A program made the translations under genes and the position numbers. From assembly GCF_023065955.2 (NCBI RefSeq), contig NW_026623050.1:21844501-21908500 (forward strand): DNA of 64,000 nt, written 5' to 3'. Shown one piece after another: positions 54,955 through 64,000 of the stretch; the first letter of the stretch is position 1, and each line of letters opens with the position of its first letter. The notes under the pieces were generated by a model that did no database searches, was not told the DNA's origin, and saw nothing but the letters and a program-made list of their open reading frames with translations. Source of the stretch: Ursus arctos. Taxonomy: Eukaryota; Chordata; Mammalia; Carnivora; Ursidae.

Positions 54955-55325
54955 TTTTCTCACAGTATTTCCTCTAACTGAAATGCCCCTCACACCTCTC
55001 TTTGGTTAATTCTACCACTTCATGTCAAAATTTAATTTCATTTCTACCATCTGCTAGGTACTGTGTTAGCTACTTAGATATACATGACCGAGCCTCCTAG
55101 AATTTTCAACTCATACTGTAGCTTTTCCAAGAAGCCTTGCCCAAAGTCCAATTTTGGACTTAGTCTCCTTTTCTTTGTGTCTATAGCATCCTGTACCTAT
55201 TACATTGAAATATGCTATTTGTGTGCACTTGCTTCAGACCAGAAGTTTCTTGAGGATGGGATATCTTGATGCACCCCACCCCCAGGCCCTGTGCAGTACC
55301 CAATATACATCAGATGCTCAGTACT
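54955..55325 (+). mobile_element. L2 LINE 3' end
   Basis: 'ctctaactgaaatgcccctc', 'aagaagccttgcccaaagtc', 'tatagcatcctgtacctatt', 'agaagtttcttgaggatggg', 'atcagatgctcagtactttg' follow L2. A piece at about 55040-55115 may be foreign to it. Confidence 0.85.
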
Positions 55326-55329
55326 TTGT

Positions 55330-56325
55330 CAAGTTATTTTTAAACTGTAGATAAAGTATATGATCCCTGCCATTAATGAGTTCTCATGACTTATACTCTC
55401 TATGTGTTTCAGCTTGTGTTATGATTACTTGCTTGAATATCTTGTCTCCCACAAAGCTTAGCCGTCGTCTTGAAGAATACAGTGCTAACACATTTATGTC
55501 AATGTGTCCCACCATGCCTTATGCCTACGCTTAGAAGCTGTGAGAATGTTGCTTTTCTTAAAAATGTTTTTGCTAAATACTACTTCTGTGGGAGCTACCT
55601 TGAATGAGCAGATAGTGTCCGTGGAAATTAGGTAACTTCTTTAATGATAGCCTGGGAGACGTTGGTTGTTAAGTGGGCTCAGAAAATGCCTGTTGTCTCT
55701 GCTCTGCAAATGAGCTGATACTGAAAGGTAGTCTGGAGCAGGAGCTTTATGGATGTCAGTTTTTGAAACTGGAAGAAGTAGAATTCTTTAAAGTGTGGTC
55801 TGGAGTGGACATGAGCTCCAGAAGCTGTTTATAAATGATAACAATTTACTAGTGAGATTGTGTAACTGACAGAGAAACTGAGGTCCCTCTGCTAGTGTAG
55901 GACAAGGACGAAGCATGACTTCACTGATGGGTAGAGCTACTTTGTCACTACTTATAGAATAAATACATTTCTGATAACTAAGTAAATATGAATTTACTTC
56001 TTTCCAAAATTAGCACAATTCTGTGATCTTACCAGGTTGATTTGAGTAATAGGTTCTCCTTAAAAAAAATAATATTCATGAATACACCTCCACTGTTCCT
56101 GGAGTATTTGGGAGGGACTCTTTGGAGTTTTGTGAATTTGTTCATAACTAATTACGTTGTTAGCAGTATATTTTTATTATGATTAATGAACACATTATGT
56201 TTGTAGGTAAGATCAGAGTGAAATAGAGATTTTTATTCATATATATTTAGCCAGCATTTACTAATCGTCTGCTATAGGCTATACTGCCTAAAAGGTTTTC
56301 ACTTTTCTGCTTCTCATTTCCCTGT
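55330..56325. other. No feature recognised
   Basis: Unassigned intron. Confidence 0.5.
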
Positions 56326-56329
56326 TTCC

Positions 56330-56545
56330 TTCTACAGAATACCTGCCCATGCTTCATAGTCTCATTCAAATATCATTTCTTTTAAAAAGCCTTACTTACT
56401 TGATTTTTCCCTCATTTTTATCTTTCCTATAGCACTTTTAAGGAAATGTGAAATTTGCCTTACATTATAACTTCCAGTCTCCTTCGTCAGACCTCAAGCA
56501 TTCTAAGGAGAGGAGGGACATGTTTGGTTTTCTGAGGCACCCTTA
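56330..56545 (+). mobile_element. L2 LINE fragment
   Basis: 'catagtctcattcaaatatc', 'taaaaagccttacttacttg', 'ctttcctatagcacttttaa', 'cattctaaggagaggaggga' follow L2 order. Confidence 0.75.
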
Positions 56546-56664
56546 GGGTTAGGAGCACCATCGCAGAACTTTGATTCTATTTGTGTCAAAACCAAAAATC
56601 GGGAAAAAAGAAAGAATGTACTTCTCCTAGTACTGGTTATGTATCAATAAGTATAATTTTTTCA

Positions 56665-56880
56665 GCACATAGCTATAGGCCAGATATTGTGAGAAGTGTT
56701 TATGTTAATCATTTCGTGCATTTCCTACAACAGTGTTGTTTTATGAGTAAAGGAACAAACTTGAGAAATCAACTAGCAAACTTGCCTCAACAGCTATTAA
56801 GTTATGAATCTGGAGGTAGAACTCCATTGTCTCTGGCTCCAAAGTCCATACTTTTAAACACAGCACTGTCCTGCTGCTGT
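56665..56880 (-). mobile_element. MIR SINE, antisense
   Basis: 'gctataggccagatattgtg', 'gttaatcatttcgtgcattt', 'attaagttatgaatctggag', 'ctctggctccaaagtccata', 'cttttaaacacagcactgtc' match reverse-complement MIR. A 140-codon ORF overlapping it is chance. Confidence 0.8.
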
Positions 56881-56884
56881 AGTT

Positions 56885-57400
56885 TCTCAGCTTCACATAG
56901 AACCATCCTAAGAACCAATTTCCCCTATCATTTTTTTCCTGTTTTTATTTTCATTAGGACCTTTGGATTACTTCATTTAAATAAAATTAAATTTGGAGTC
57001 TAGTTTTCAGGCAAGTGTACAGTCAGTAGACCTCTTTTAACTGATCATAAACTAAGTCTTATGAATACAAGGTTCATAAATTTGAGGATGTGTTCATTAG
57101 CTATAGGAAAAAACTAGAGATTTTAAAGAGATTCAGTCACAAAATAGTTATTTAGAAGAATTTCAGGTAAAGAACAACAGTAGTTTTGTTATATTGTGTA
57201 AATTAAGCAGGACAAACTGACTTAAAAATAGCTGTTTAAAATGATTTAATGGAAAGGAATCATAAGTTATAGTGGAGATGAGGTTGAGTGAATGAGAAAA
57301 ATCAAACACTTAAACTAAACACTAAAATAGCAACAGATTAAAACAAAAAAGACAGATGTCATTCACAACTACGAAAGATAAAATTATTACTAAAACCTGC
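56885..57400. other. No feature recognised
   Basis: AT-rich intron. Confidence 0.5.
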
Positions 57401-57416
57401 CTTTGTGCATTTCTTT

Positions 57417-57616
57417 TTTTTTTTTTTTAAGATTTTTTTTATTTATTCGACAGAGATAGAGACAGCCAGCGAGAGAGGGAACACAAGCAGCGGGAGTGGG
57501 AGAGGAAGAAGCAGGCTCATAGTGGAGGAGCCTGATGTGGGGCTTGATCCCATAACGCCGGGATCACGCCCTGAGCTGAAGGCAGACGCTTAACCGCTGT
57601 GCCACACAGGCGCCCC
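57417..57616 (-). mobile_element. Can-SINE (SINEC), young ursid-like subfamily
   Basis: Antisense copy with T-run, 'gagatagagacagccagcga', 'cgggagtgggagaggaagaa', 'cgccgggatcacgccctgag', 'gctgtgccacacaggcgccc'. TSD tgtgcatttcttt at 57404-57416 and 57620-57632. Confidence 0.97.
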
Positions 57617-57639
57617 ATATGTGCATTTCTTTCTTGTTA

Positions 57640-59560
57640 AATTGAAACTTTAGATCTTTGCTGTGTCCAAAATTTTTTTTATTTACATGGCTTTGGCAAC
57701 ATGAATGAAATGAATGAACATGAATGAAAGTCTGAGGCTTTTGCAACAAAGTACATAATTAGTATAATTTTTTTTTTAACAAAATGAGCTTTATTTTGAA
57801 GCTGAAACCACTGCTAAAGACTGTTAAAGACTTTTTAATTTCTTGAAATTATTTCTTTGGGTTACTGTTACAGAGTTAAATAACTTTGAATACCATAACT
57901 TTGAATTCCTTTTCAATGCTTTTTCAGTCTTTCTCTTTTTTTCTCATTAGGTAGATAATCTCCTTTTGCTGCTAACCTATCTCTACCACCTTTCTAATTC
58001 TTGTGTGTTTTCCTTTCAAAGGAAGAGAAGCAGACCTCATGCTCGGGGTCTAGGACAGGAAGGGATTCTGTTTTTGGCAAGTGCTACTGATTTTCCACTA
58101 TGTTCTATTGCAGATTTTCACATACTTCAGTTTCCATGTTTCTGCTTCTACTTTGTTCCACAAAAATGTATCATTTTCTTTTTCAAAGACTTGATTTAGG
58201 GGGGAAAAAAAGATGTGAAGAAACAGTATAGCTATGGCAGATAATGCTGAAGGTCATCTGAGACTGGCTGGGGACTTTGGGAACCAGTGCACTTGGGTGT
58301 TTTTTATTGCGTTGCTGTTCTACCTGGAATTCAGGGCCGTCTGTCAAACTTCCTCTTAGCTAGCTTGATTGGTGCCTCTTTATGTAGCAGAGCAGACTGA
58401 TTTCATGAGTTTTCCCAGACTTCCCAGGTGTTGCAGGTGACAGCTGCATTTCCTCCACAAAAATGAAGAAAACACAGGTGGCCATGTCCCAGAAGTCCCT
58501 TGTGCTGGCCTCCCACTGCTAATATCATGTCTGTGCACTGGCATTTCACCAGAGACAATGAGTTGAGCCTCACACTATTCATTTTTTCTTAGATTGGCCA
58601 CATCCTAGTTATATTTCTTTTTTTCCCCCCTTATGGCTAAGCAGTGCCTCAGCAGAAGAAATCACCAACTGGATGGGAAAATCGAATGGGGTAATGATGC
58701 AGATCCCACAAGGGACAGTTAAGTGAGCTTGCGTGCCCAGGTTCAGCCACCATTCTGAGATCTGGCAGTATTGCCTGGCCCAGTCTCTATGGAAAATTAT
58801 TTGGGGCCTCTGTATGCATGGTAACCTGAGGATACTAGGTATGATTTGAAGGCTGACGTGTAACTGGCCCTGCTTTTCTTTCTCCCTTGAAAGAGCCTAA
58901 AATAAAACAGAAGCTAAAGTCTTTTTATAGTATTTTTAAATTTTTATTATAGTAGATCCAGCTGATAAGCCTGAGTAAAATCATATAGCTACTACTATAA
59001 TTGGTAATATGATGTACTCAGTTAGCTTAAGACAAGCCACAAATGGAGTGATTCATATTTTACCATTACCCTGGGCAAACATATAGTTAGAATGAGCAGT
59101 GGTACTCATGAAATAAGTAAGTAGAAAATTACTATGCATTTGTCTTTAAACCCTAAAACACCAGACTAACAAACAGTAAATTTCTGAGCAGCTGTGGTTC
59201 TACAACTAGTTAAGTAAAGCTAGTTTACTTTATTACTTTCAAACTCAGCTAATTTGTAGGAAACAGTAAGTTCTCCCTATAGATTGATGAATTTAATACT
59301 TGTGATGTTTTTGGTAAGTGTAGAATGCACTATACTTTAAAAAATAATTTTGTGTTTGTTTTTTATCTAGTGTTAAATTGTTTTATAACCTTTTAAGTAA
59401 AAGGTATATGTCTTTGTAGCATGGTGGTAAATAGAAACTATCCTTAGCTTGTTTTCTTCACATACAGAAAACTAGAATGGAGAAAAGATATGAAGCCCAC
59501 TAATAATTCCAGTTAATACAATGTTTTATAACTGTCAGGTTTATCACACATTTTGTGTAT
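57640..59560. other. No repeat recognised; contains an E-box cluster
   Basis: A GC-richer unique block spans about 58020-58900 between AT-rich flanks. It holds the E-box cluster at 58425-58480. No repeat family or gene was recognised. Confidence 0.5.
58425..58480. promoter_or_regulatory. Candidate E-box cluster (3 CAGGTG, 1 CAGCTG)
   Basis: CAGGTG at 58425-58430, 58434-58439 and 58475-58480, CAGCTG at 58441-58446, with an ETS-like tttcct just after. The block is not in a recognised repeat. E-proteins such as TCF12 bind these two E-box types, so a cis-regulatory element is plausible but unproven. Confidence 0.4.
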
Positions 59561-59577
59561 AAAGAATCTGATGTTTT

Positions 59578-59773
59578 GAGGTACTTGGGTGGCTAAGTTG
59601 GTCAAGCGGCCGACTCTGGATTTCAGCTCTGGTCATGATCCTTAGGATGGTGGGATGGAGTCCCGTGTTGGGCTCTGTGCTCAGCACAGAGTCTGCTTGT
59701 CCCTCTCTCTTTACTCCTCCCACTGCTTGCCCCCTCTCTCTAAAATACATACATACATACTTTTTAAAAAAAT
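59578..59773 (+). mobile_element. Can-SINE (SINEC), diverged, with (ATAC)n tail
   Basis: Sense copy: 'aggtacttgggtggctaagt', 'ttcagctctggtcatgatcc', CT-rich part, then acatacatacatac. TSD aatctgatgtttt / aatctcatgtttt at 59565-59577 and 59774-59786. Confidence 0.93.
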
Positions 59774-59789
59774 AATCTCATGTTTTAAA

Positions 59790-61000
59790 TTAGAGATCTT
59801 AATGATCTACTATAATTTATCTTTAGTGCAGTGCTTTTTCCAAAGATGACTACTTGTGGTATCATCTTTATATTCTTATTAGCAAAAATTTAGTTGAGCT
59901 TTCCATTCTGTTTATCTGTAAAACCAAAATATACTGAAATGTTTTTTTCAAATTTTATAATCACCACTCCCCTTCCCTTCCATATAATATACTGTGTTTC
60001 ACTCCTGTTGGACAATCATTGCTCATGTATATTGCTATAAGAAACAAAACCCAAAACTGTTCCCTCCCCTTAATCTACATACTGGGAAAACCTCAGTTGC
60101 TTCAAGTTAAATCTGTTTCTCGGATAATGTTAGTCCTTGGCTGCTTGGTCAAATCTCATCTTTCTTTTTTAATGTGCCCTAAACCAGACTGCATCTGCCC
60201 AGTTTTGCTTTATTATCTGATCATCTAGTCCCGACAGTAGGTCCAAAGGTCACAGTGGGGATCTCTGTGCTATCTATTTTTAATGTTTAATGAAAATGTT
60301 CTGTGATAAGGCAGCGCAGGATAACTATAGACCATCAAGATTCTTTGTAACTGGCTATAATTTTATCAGTCCAATGTAGCAGTCTATTTTGTGTGTTAGC
60401 AGGGGGTAACGCTGGGTGAAGAGTCGGGGTCTTTATTCATGAAAACAAATCAACACAATTAATTTATTCTTATTCTTCCCTCTATTCTTCTTTCATCTCT
60501 TTTCATTCATGCATTCTGTAAACATTTATGAAACACCTATGTACAAGAAGTTCTGCTAAACTTGGAGGAGACAAAGATGGTTAAGAATATTTTCAATGTT
60601 AATAGTTTTTTGGTCATCCACAGGTCACACAGGTAAAAGCAGGCTGTATTGGGGAGAGTTGTTTTTATCATATAAATTCTGTCACCATTTGTGTAGAGAA
60701 TTGTTGGACCCCTTAGGCTTAGGGCTCTTTAAGGTTAAAGGGTATCTTTCCAGTGCTTTCCACACAAAGCAGAAACTCTTACTGAGTTTGAGAAGTATTT
60801 GTGAAATGTGGAATAAATGAATATGAGAATATAGTAATCATAGTAAAATTATTTGCCAAGTAATTGAGTGGTCACTTATAGTGAAGGTATAACAATAGAT
60901 ATAGAGAACTCTTCCTATAGTTAGTGGTACCCCATGGGGAGAGGTCTTCCTATCTATTCTTCACTATCACCTGGGGTGATAAATTAATTGGCATATGAAG
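59790..61000. other. No confident feature
   Basis: Unassigned intron; 60510-60600 weakly recalls an ancient repeat ('aacatttatgaaacacctat'). Confidence 0.4.
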
Positions 61001-61019
61001 ACCTGCCTGTTACATTGGT

Positions 61020-61227
61020 GGTTTTTTTTTTTTTTTTTTTTAGATTATTTATTTATTTATTTGACAGAGATAGACAGCCAGTGAGAGAGGGAACACAAGC
61101 AGGGGGAGTGGGAGAGGAAGAAGCAGGCTCGCAGCGGAGGAGCCTGATGTGGGGCTTAATCCCATAACGTCGGGATCACGCCCTGAGCCGAAGGCAGACG
61201 CTTAACGACTGTGCCACCCAGGCGCCC
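61020..61227 (-). mobile_element. Can-SINE (SINEC), young ursid-like subfamily
   Basis: Antisense copy with a 20-base T-run, 'gatagacagccagtgagaga', 'gggaacacaagcagggggag', 'gcagcggaggagcctgatgt', 'gtgccacccaggcgccc'. TSD cctgttacattg (61006-61017) and cctgttatattg (61226-61237), overlapping the last two SINE bases. Confidence 0.96.
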
Positions 61228-61539
61228 TGTTATATTGTTTTAATCAACGTTACCAGTTTCCAGGAGAGCCATCTGATAGCATGTGACACAAATTTTTTGC
61301 TTGTTTTGAGATTTAAAAAGTAAGTGCTTTCCTGAACATCAGAATATCTATCCAATTCTGAAATTAGAGCAATTTAAATTAGAGTTTACCAAATTCATTT
61401 GAACAGTAGTATTTATTTTTAAAAAGGAATTGATGTTCATGGCTAATTGTTCCTGAGATGATTGCTAACACAGATTTAGGAGGAATTCTTTGGGATTGTG
61501 TGTAACTAAATTGGTTGTGTTCAGTGTATTTTCTTTCTT

Positions 61540-61640
61540 AAATGTTAGTTCCAGTATAGGTAACATACAGTGTTAAATTAGTTTCAGGTGTACAGTGTAT
61601 TACTCAATGCTCATCAAGATCAGTGTACTTTTAATCCTCT
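61540..61640 (-). mobile_element. LINE-1 3' end piece, antisense
   Basis: 'ttaaattagtttcaggtgta', 'cagtgtattactcaatgctc' recall the reverse complement of carnivore/old L1 3' ends ('tagtttcaggtgtacaacat'). Confidence 0.55.
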
Positions 61641-61987
61641 TCACCTAGGTCAGCTTTAGATATGGGCTAGGTAGTAAGTCCATTTTTTTTTCACACTAAT
61701 GATAGATACGTACTAGTTTTCCTAGCTGTACTGTATACCTATAAACATGTAGTTCTACTCCTTTTTTGCTGATCAGATGACAAGAATTGGGTAGCTTTAT
61801 TAAGGTATTAGGTTAGAATCAAAATCATATCTAACTTCTTTGTTCCTCCATTTGACAAAGGGAAAAGGAGGTCACATTTCATTAAGAAACCTTCAGTGTG
61901 TCCACAGGCACCATGCAGAGTGCGTTCATTTAACATTCATAACCCTGTAGGAGTGGCTTTGTTGTTATTCTTGAATTTTGAAACTCA

Positions 61988-62722
61988 GTATTTTTTGATA
62001 ACAGCTTTGATGACATAGAATTCACATACCATAAAATTCACCCTTTTAAAGTATACAATTCCGGTTTTTTAGTATATTCCCAGAGTTGTGCAGCTATCAC
62101 CACTATCTAATTCCATGAAGAAACCTTGTACCTATTAGAAGTCAGTCCTCATTGCCCCTATTACCCACACCCTTGAAACCACTAATCTAGTTTCTATCGT
62201 TATGGATTTGCCTCTTCTGGACATTGCATATAAACAGAATCATACAATATGTGGTCTTTTGAGACAGGACTTTTTCACCTAGCATAGTATTTTCAAGGTT
62301 CACCCATGTTGCAGCATGTATCCATAATACTTCATTTCTTCTTTTGCTGAATATTCCATTTTGTGAAGGTACTACGTTTCGCTTATCCATTCATCAAGTG
62401 ATTGAGATTTGTTTCTACTTTTTGGCCATCATGAGTAATGTTGTTACGAACATTGGCATACAGTGTTTGTGTGGACATGTTTCCAATTGTCTAGGAACTG
62501 CCAGACTGCTTTCTAAGGTAGCTGTGCACCATTTTACAATCCTACGAGCAATTCACATCGTTGCCAACATTTGTCTTTTTTATTTTAGCCATCGTAGTGG
62601 GTGTGAAAACCTCATTGAGGTTTTGACTTTGATTTCCCTAATGAATAATGATATTAAGCATCATTTTATGTGCTTTTTGACTAGTTGTATATCTTTTTTG
62701 GAGAAGTGTCTCTTTGAGACTT
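61988..62722 (-). mobile_element. L1MA/L1MB-type LINE-1 3' UTR, antisense
   Basis: 'catagaattcacataccata', 'aaattcacccttttaaagta', 'gcagctatcaccactatcta', 'ggatttgcctcttctggaca', 'tttttggccatcatgagtaa', 'aactgccagactgctttcta', 'agccatcgtagtgggtgtga' follow the reverse-complement L1M 3' UTR closely. A 131-codon ORF here is on the non-coding side. Confidence 0.92.
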
Positions 62723-62779
62723 GGTACTTTAATCTCTGAAGTAATTCTGGCTCTGCTGTATCCTTGAGGATGATTTAAT

Positions 62780-62995
62780 GGAAGATAGCACAGGACCTAA
62801 CACTTAAAAGGTATTTATTAAATGTTTGTTTCTTCTTTTCTACTTACTTCTAATCTTACAGATGAAGAAATTAAGGTTTAGAGAAAGAGAAAAAGAGAGT
62901 ACGTGCAAATAATTCACCAGAGTTCATTTGGCATTTGTTGGCCAATGCTGGATTCAAATCCAAATCTTTGTGATTCCTATTAGATTCAACACTGT
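62780..62995 (-). mobile_element. MIR-like fragment(s)
   Basis: 'cttacagatgaagaaattaa', 'ggtttagagaaagagaaaaa', 'tgctggattcaaatccaaat' resemble reverse-complement MIR. The preceding 'acctaacacttaaaaggtat' looks like a MIR 3' end in the other orientation, so the block may be composite. Confidence 0.6.
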
Positions 62996-63268
62996 ATTTT
63001 TTCCAACAGTTCCTCCTTACCCCTGTTGGAAACCTGCCTCCACTGTGAAATGACTACCATGAGTAGGTCAACTTAATTACATGGTATTGTCTTTTACATC
63101 TTCACTATAAGAGCAAATGTAGCTAATTTTTAAAAAACTTTTCAAGGAATTTAATTTAATCGACTCTCTCTTTGAATCAATTTTAAATGTACTGTACCCT
63201 TGTAAATATAAGGCTCTCTTAAACTTTCACCTCTCTAGGATAAAATGTCTCTTAATAGATAAAAGGCT

Positions 63269-63449
63269 TGGGGTGCCTGGGTGGCTCAGTCAGTTAGGGG
63301 TCTGACTTTTGGTTTTGACTCAGGTCATCATCTCAGGTCTGTGAGATTGGGCTCTGTGCTCGGTGGGGAGTCTGCTTGAGATTCTCTCCTTTCCCCTCTG
63401 CCCCTCCCCCCAAAATAAATTAATTTTAAAAATCTTAAAAAAAAAAAAC
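63269..63449 (+). mobile_element. Can-SINE (SINEC)
   Basis: Sense copy: 'tggggtgcctgggtggctca', 'ttggttttgactcaggtcat', 'ggtggggagtctgcttgaga', A-rich tail. TSD agataaaaggct / agatgaaaggct at 63257-63268 and 63450-63461. Confidence 0.95.
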
Positions 63450-63464
63450 AGATGAAAGGCTCAC

Positions 63465-64000
63465 TTTTGGAGTGACTATACATGACCACCAAATGATATT
63501 TCAACTAAAATAGTTGAGAAACTCTGGTTTCCAGATCATGGTATTATCTTTAACCATTCTGTTTTTAAATGTGGTTCATAGTGAACCGGACAGCTGACAC
63601 TTCATTGACCATTTTTGGTTTTTGTGGATTCTAGAGAAACAACATCTGTCAATTGTGTATAGATTAACCAAAAAAAATTTTTTTTAAATGTTGCACAGCT
63701 AACTCTAGAGAAAGCAAAGGGAGAGCCCTTTCTAGACAAAAGCAGAAACCTCTACTCTTTTGGTAGGTTTTCCTAATTCATGTTCTCTAGGATGTATTAT
63801 CAAGGGGCCAGGTGACGAGTACATTGACCAACACCTGCAATTAACTGTTGGATACCGTAAGAGAAACCGCAATTTTCTTGTGAAGTATTATTTTTTTAAA
63901 CAACAGAGTTGGGATCAGTACTGTTTATGAACTGAAACTAGAGCATTAAAGAGATTGCTCCTAATTTTGGTACCTTCAAGTTAATGTTTTTATTAATATT
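63465..64000. other. No feature recognised
   Basis: AT-rich intron to the end of the window. Confidence 0.5.

Noticed and set aside
56581..57003. 140-codon ORF, the longest in the window
   Set aside because: It overlaps an antisense MIR and has no recognisable domain, promoter or splice context.
62344..62739. 131-codon ORF
   Set aside because: It lies on the non-coding strand of an L1M 3' UTR; chance.

Overview
This is a mammalian nuclear intron-rich window, AT-rich and with almost no protein-coding sequence. Two short exons on the + strand match the transcription factor 12 gene (TCF12/HEB, a class I bHLH E-protein). Exon 1 of the window (1902-1975) and exon 2 (32961-33063) have canonical AG/GTAAGT splice borders, compatible phases and a joined reading frame equal to the N-terminal part of TCF12 as I remember it (about residues 51-108). 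Everything else is intron: the end of an upstream intron (1-1901), one complete intron of 30,985 bp (1976-32960) and the beginning of a third (33064-64000).

The organism is a carnivoran. About two dozen tRNA-Lys-derived Can-SINEs (SINEC) are present, in both orientations, most with clear target-site duplications (TSDs). Three copies (23505-23720, 57417-57616, 61020-61227) share a young-looking subfamily with a 'cagcgagagaggg' body and a 'cgccgggatcacgccctgag' segment that I associate with bears (giant panda/polar bear type SINEC). I infer a caniform, probably ursid, genome; this is from memory and not verified.

Layout: 0-12.7 kb is intron and exon 1 with MIR fossils and only one Can-SINE. 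12.75-16.7 kb is an antisense L1 carcass hit by four Can-SINEs and one older repeat. 17-23 kb has MIR, L2 and a sense L1 3' end. 23.2-24.5 kb is a pile-up of five Can-SINEs around another L1 piece. 26-31 kb has further Can-SINEs, MIR and an MER5-like hAT fossil. 30.7-40.8 kb, which contains exon 2, has no Can-SINE. 40.8-43.3 kb has SINEs and long TG/CA tracts. 43.3-53.7 kb is again free of Can-SINEs, with a sense L1 3' end, an L2 and MIRs. 53.7-64 kb has scattered SINEs, L2, MIR and an antisense L1MB-like 3' end.

No complete gene, RNA gene, CpG island, CRISPR or operon-like structure is visible. The open reading frames above 60 codons look like chance or lie on transposon fossils. The most interesting leads are regulatory: a cluster of four E-boxes within 56 bp inside an intron of an E-box-binding factor, and E-boxes that appear to arise by CpG decay at the heads of Can-SINEs in the same introns. 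Nothing here supports a new multi-gene system.
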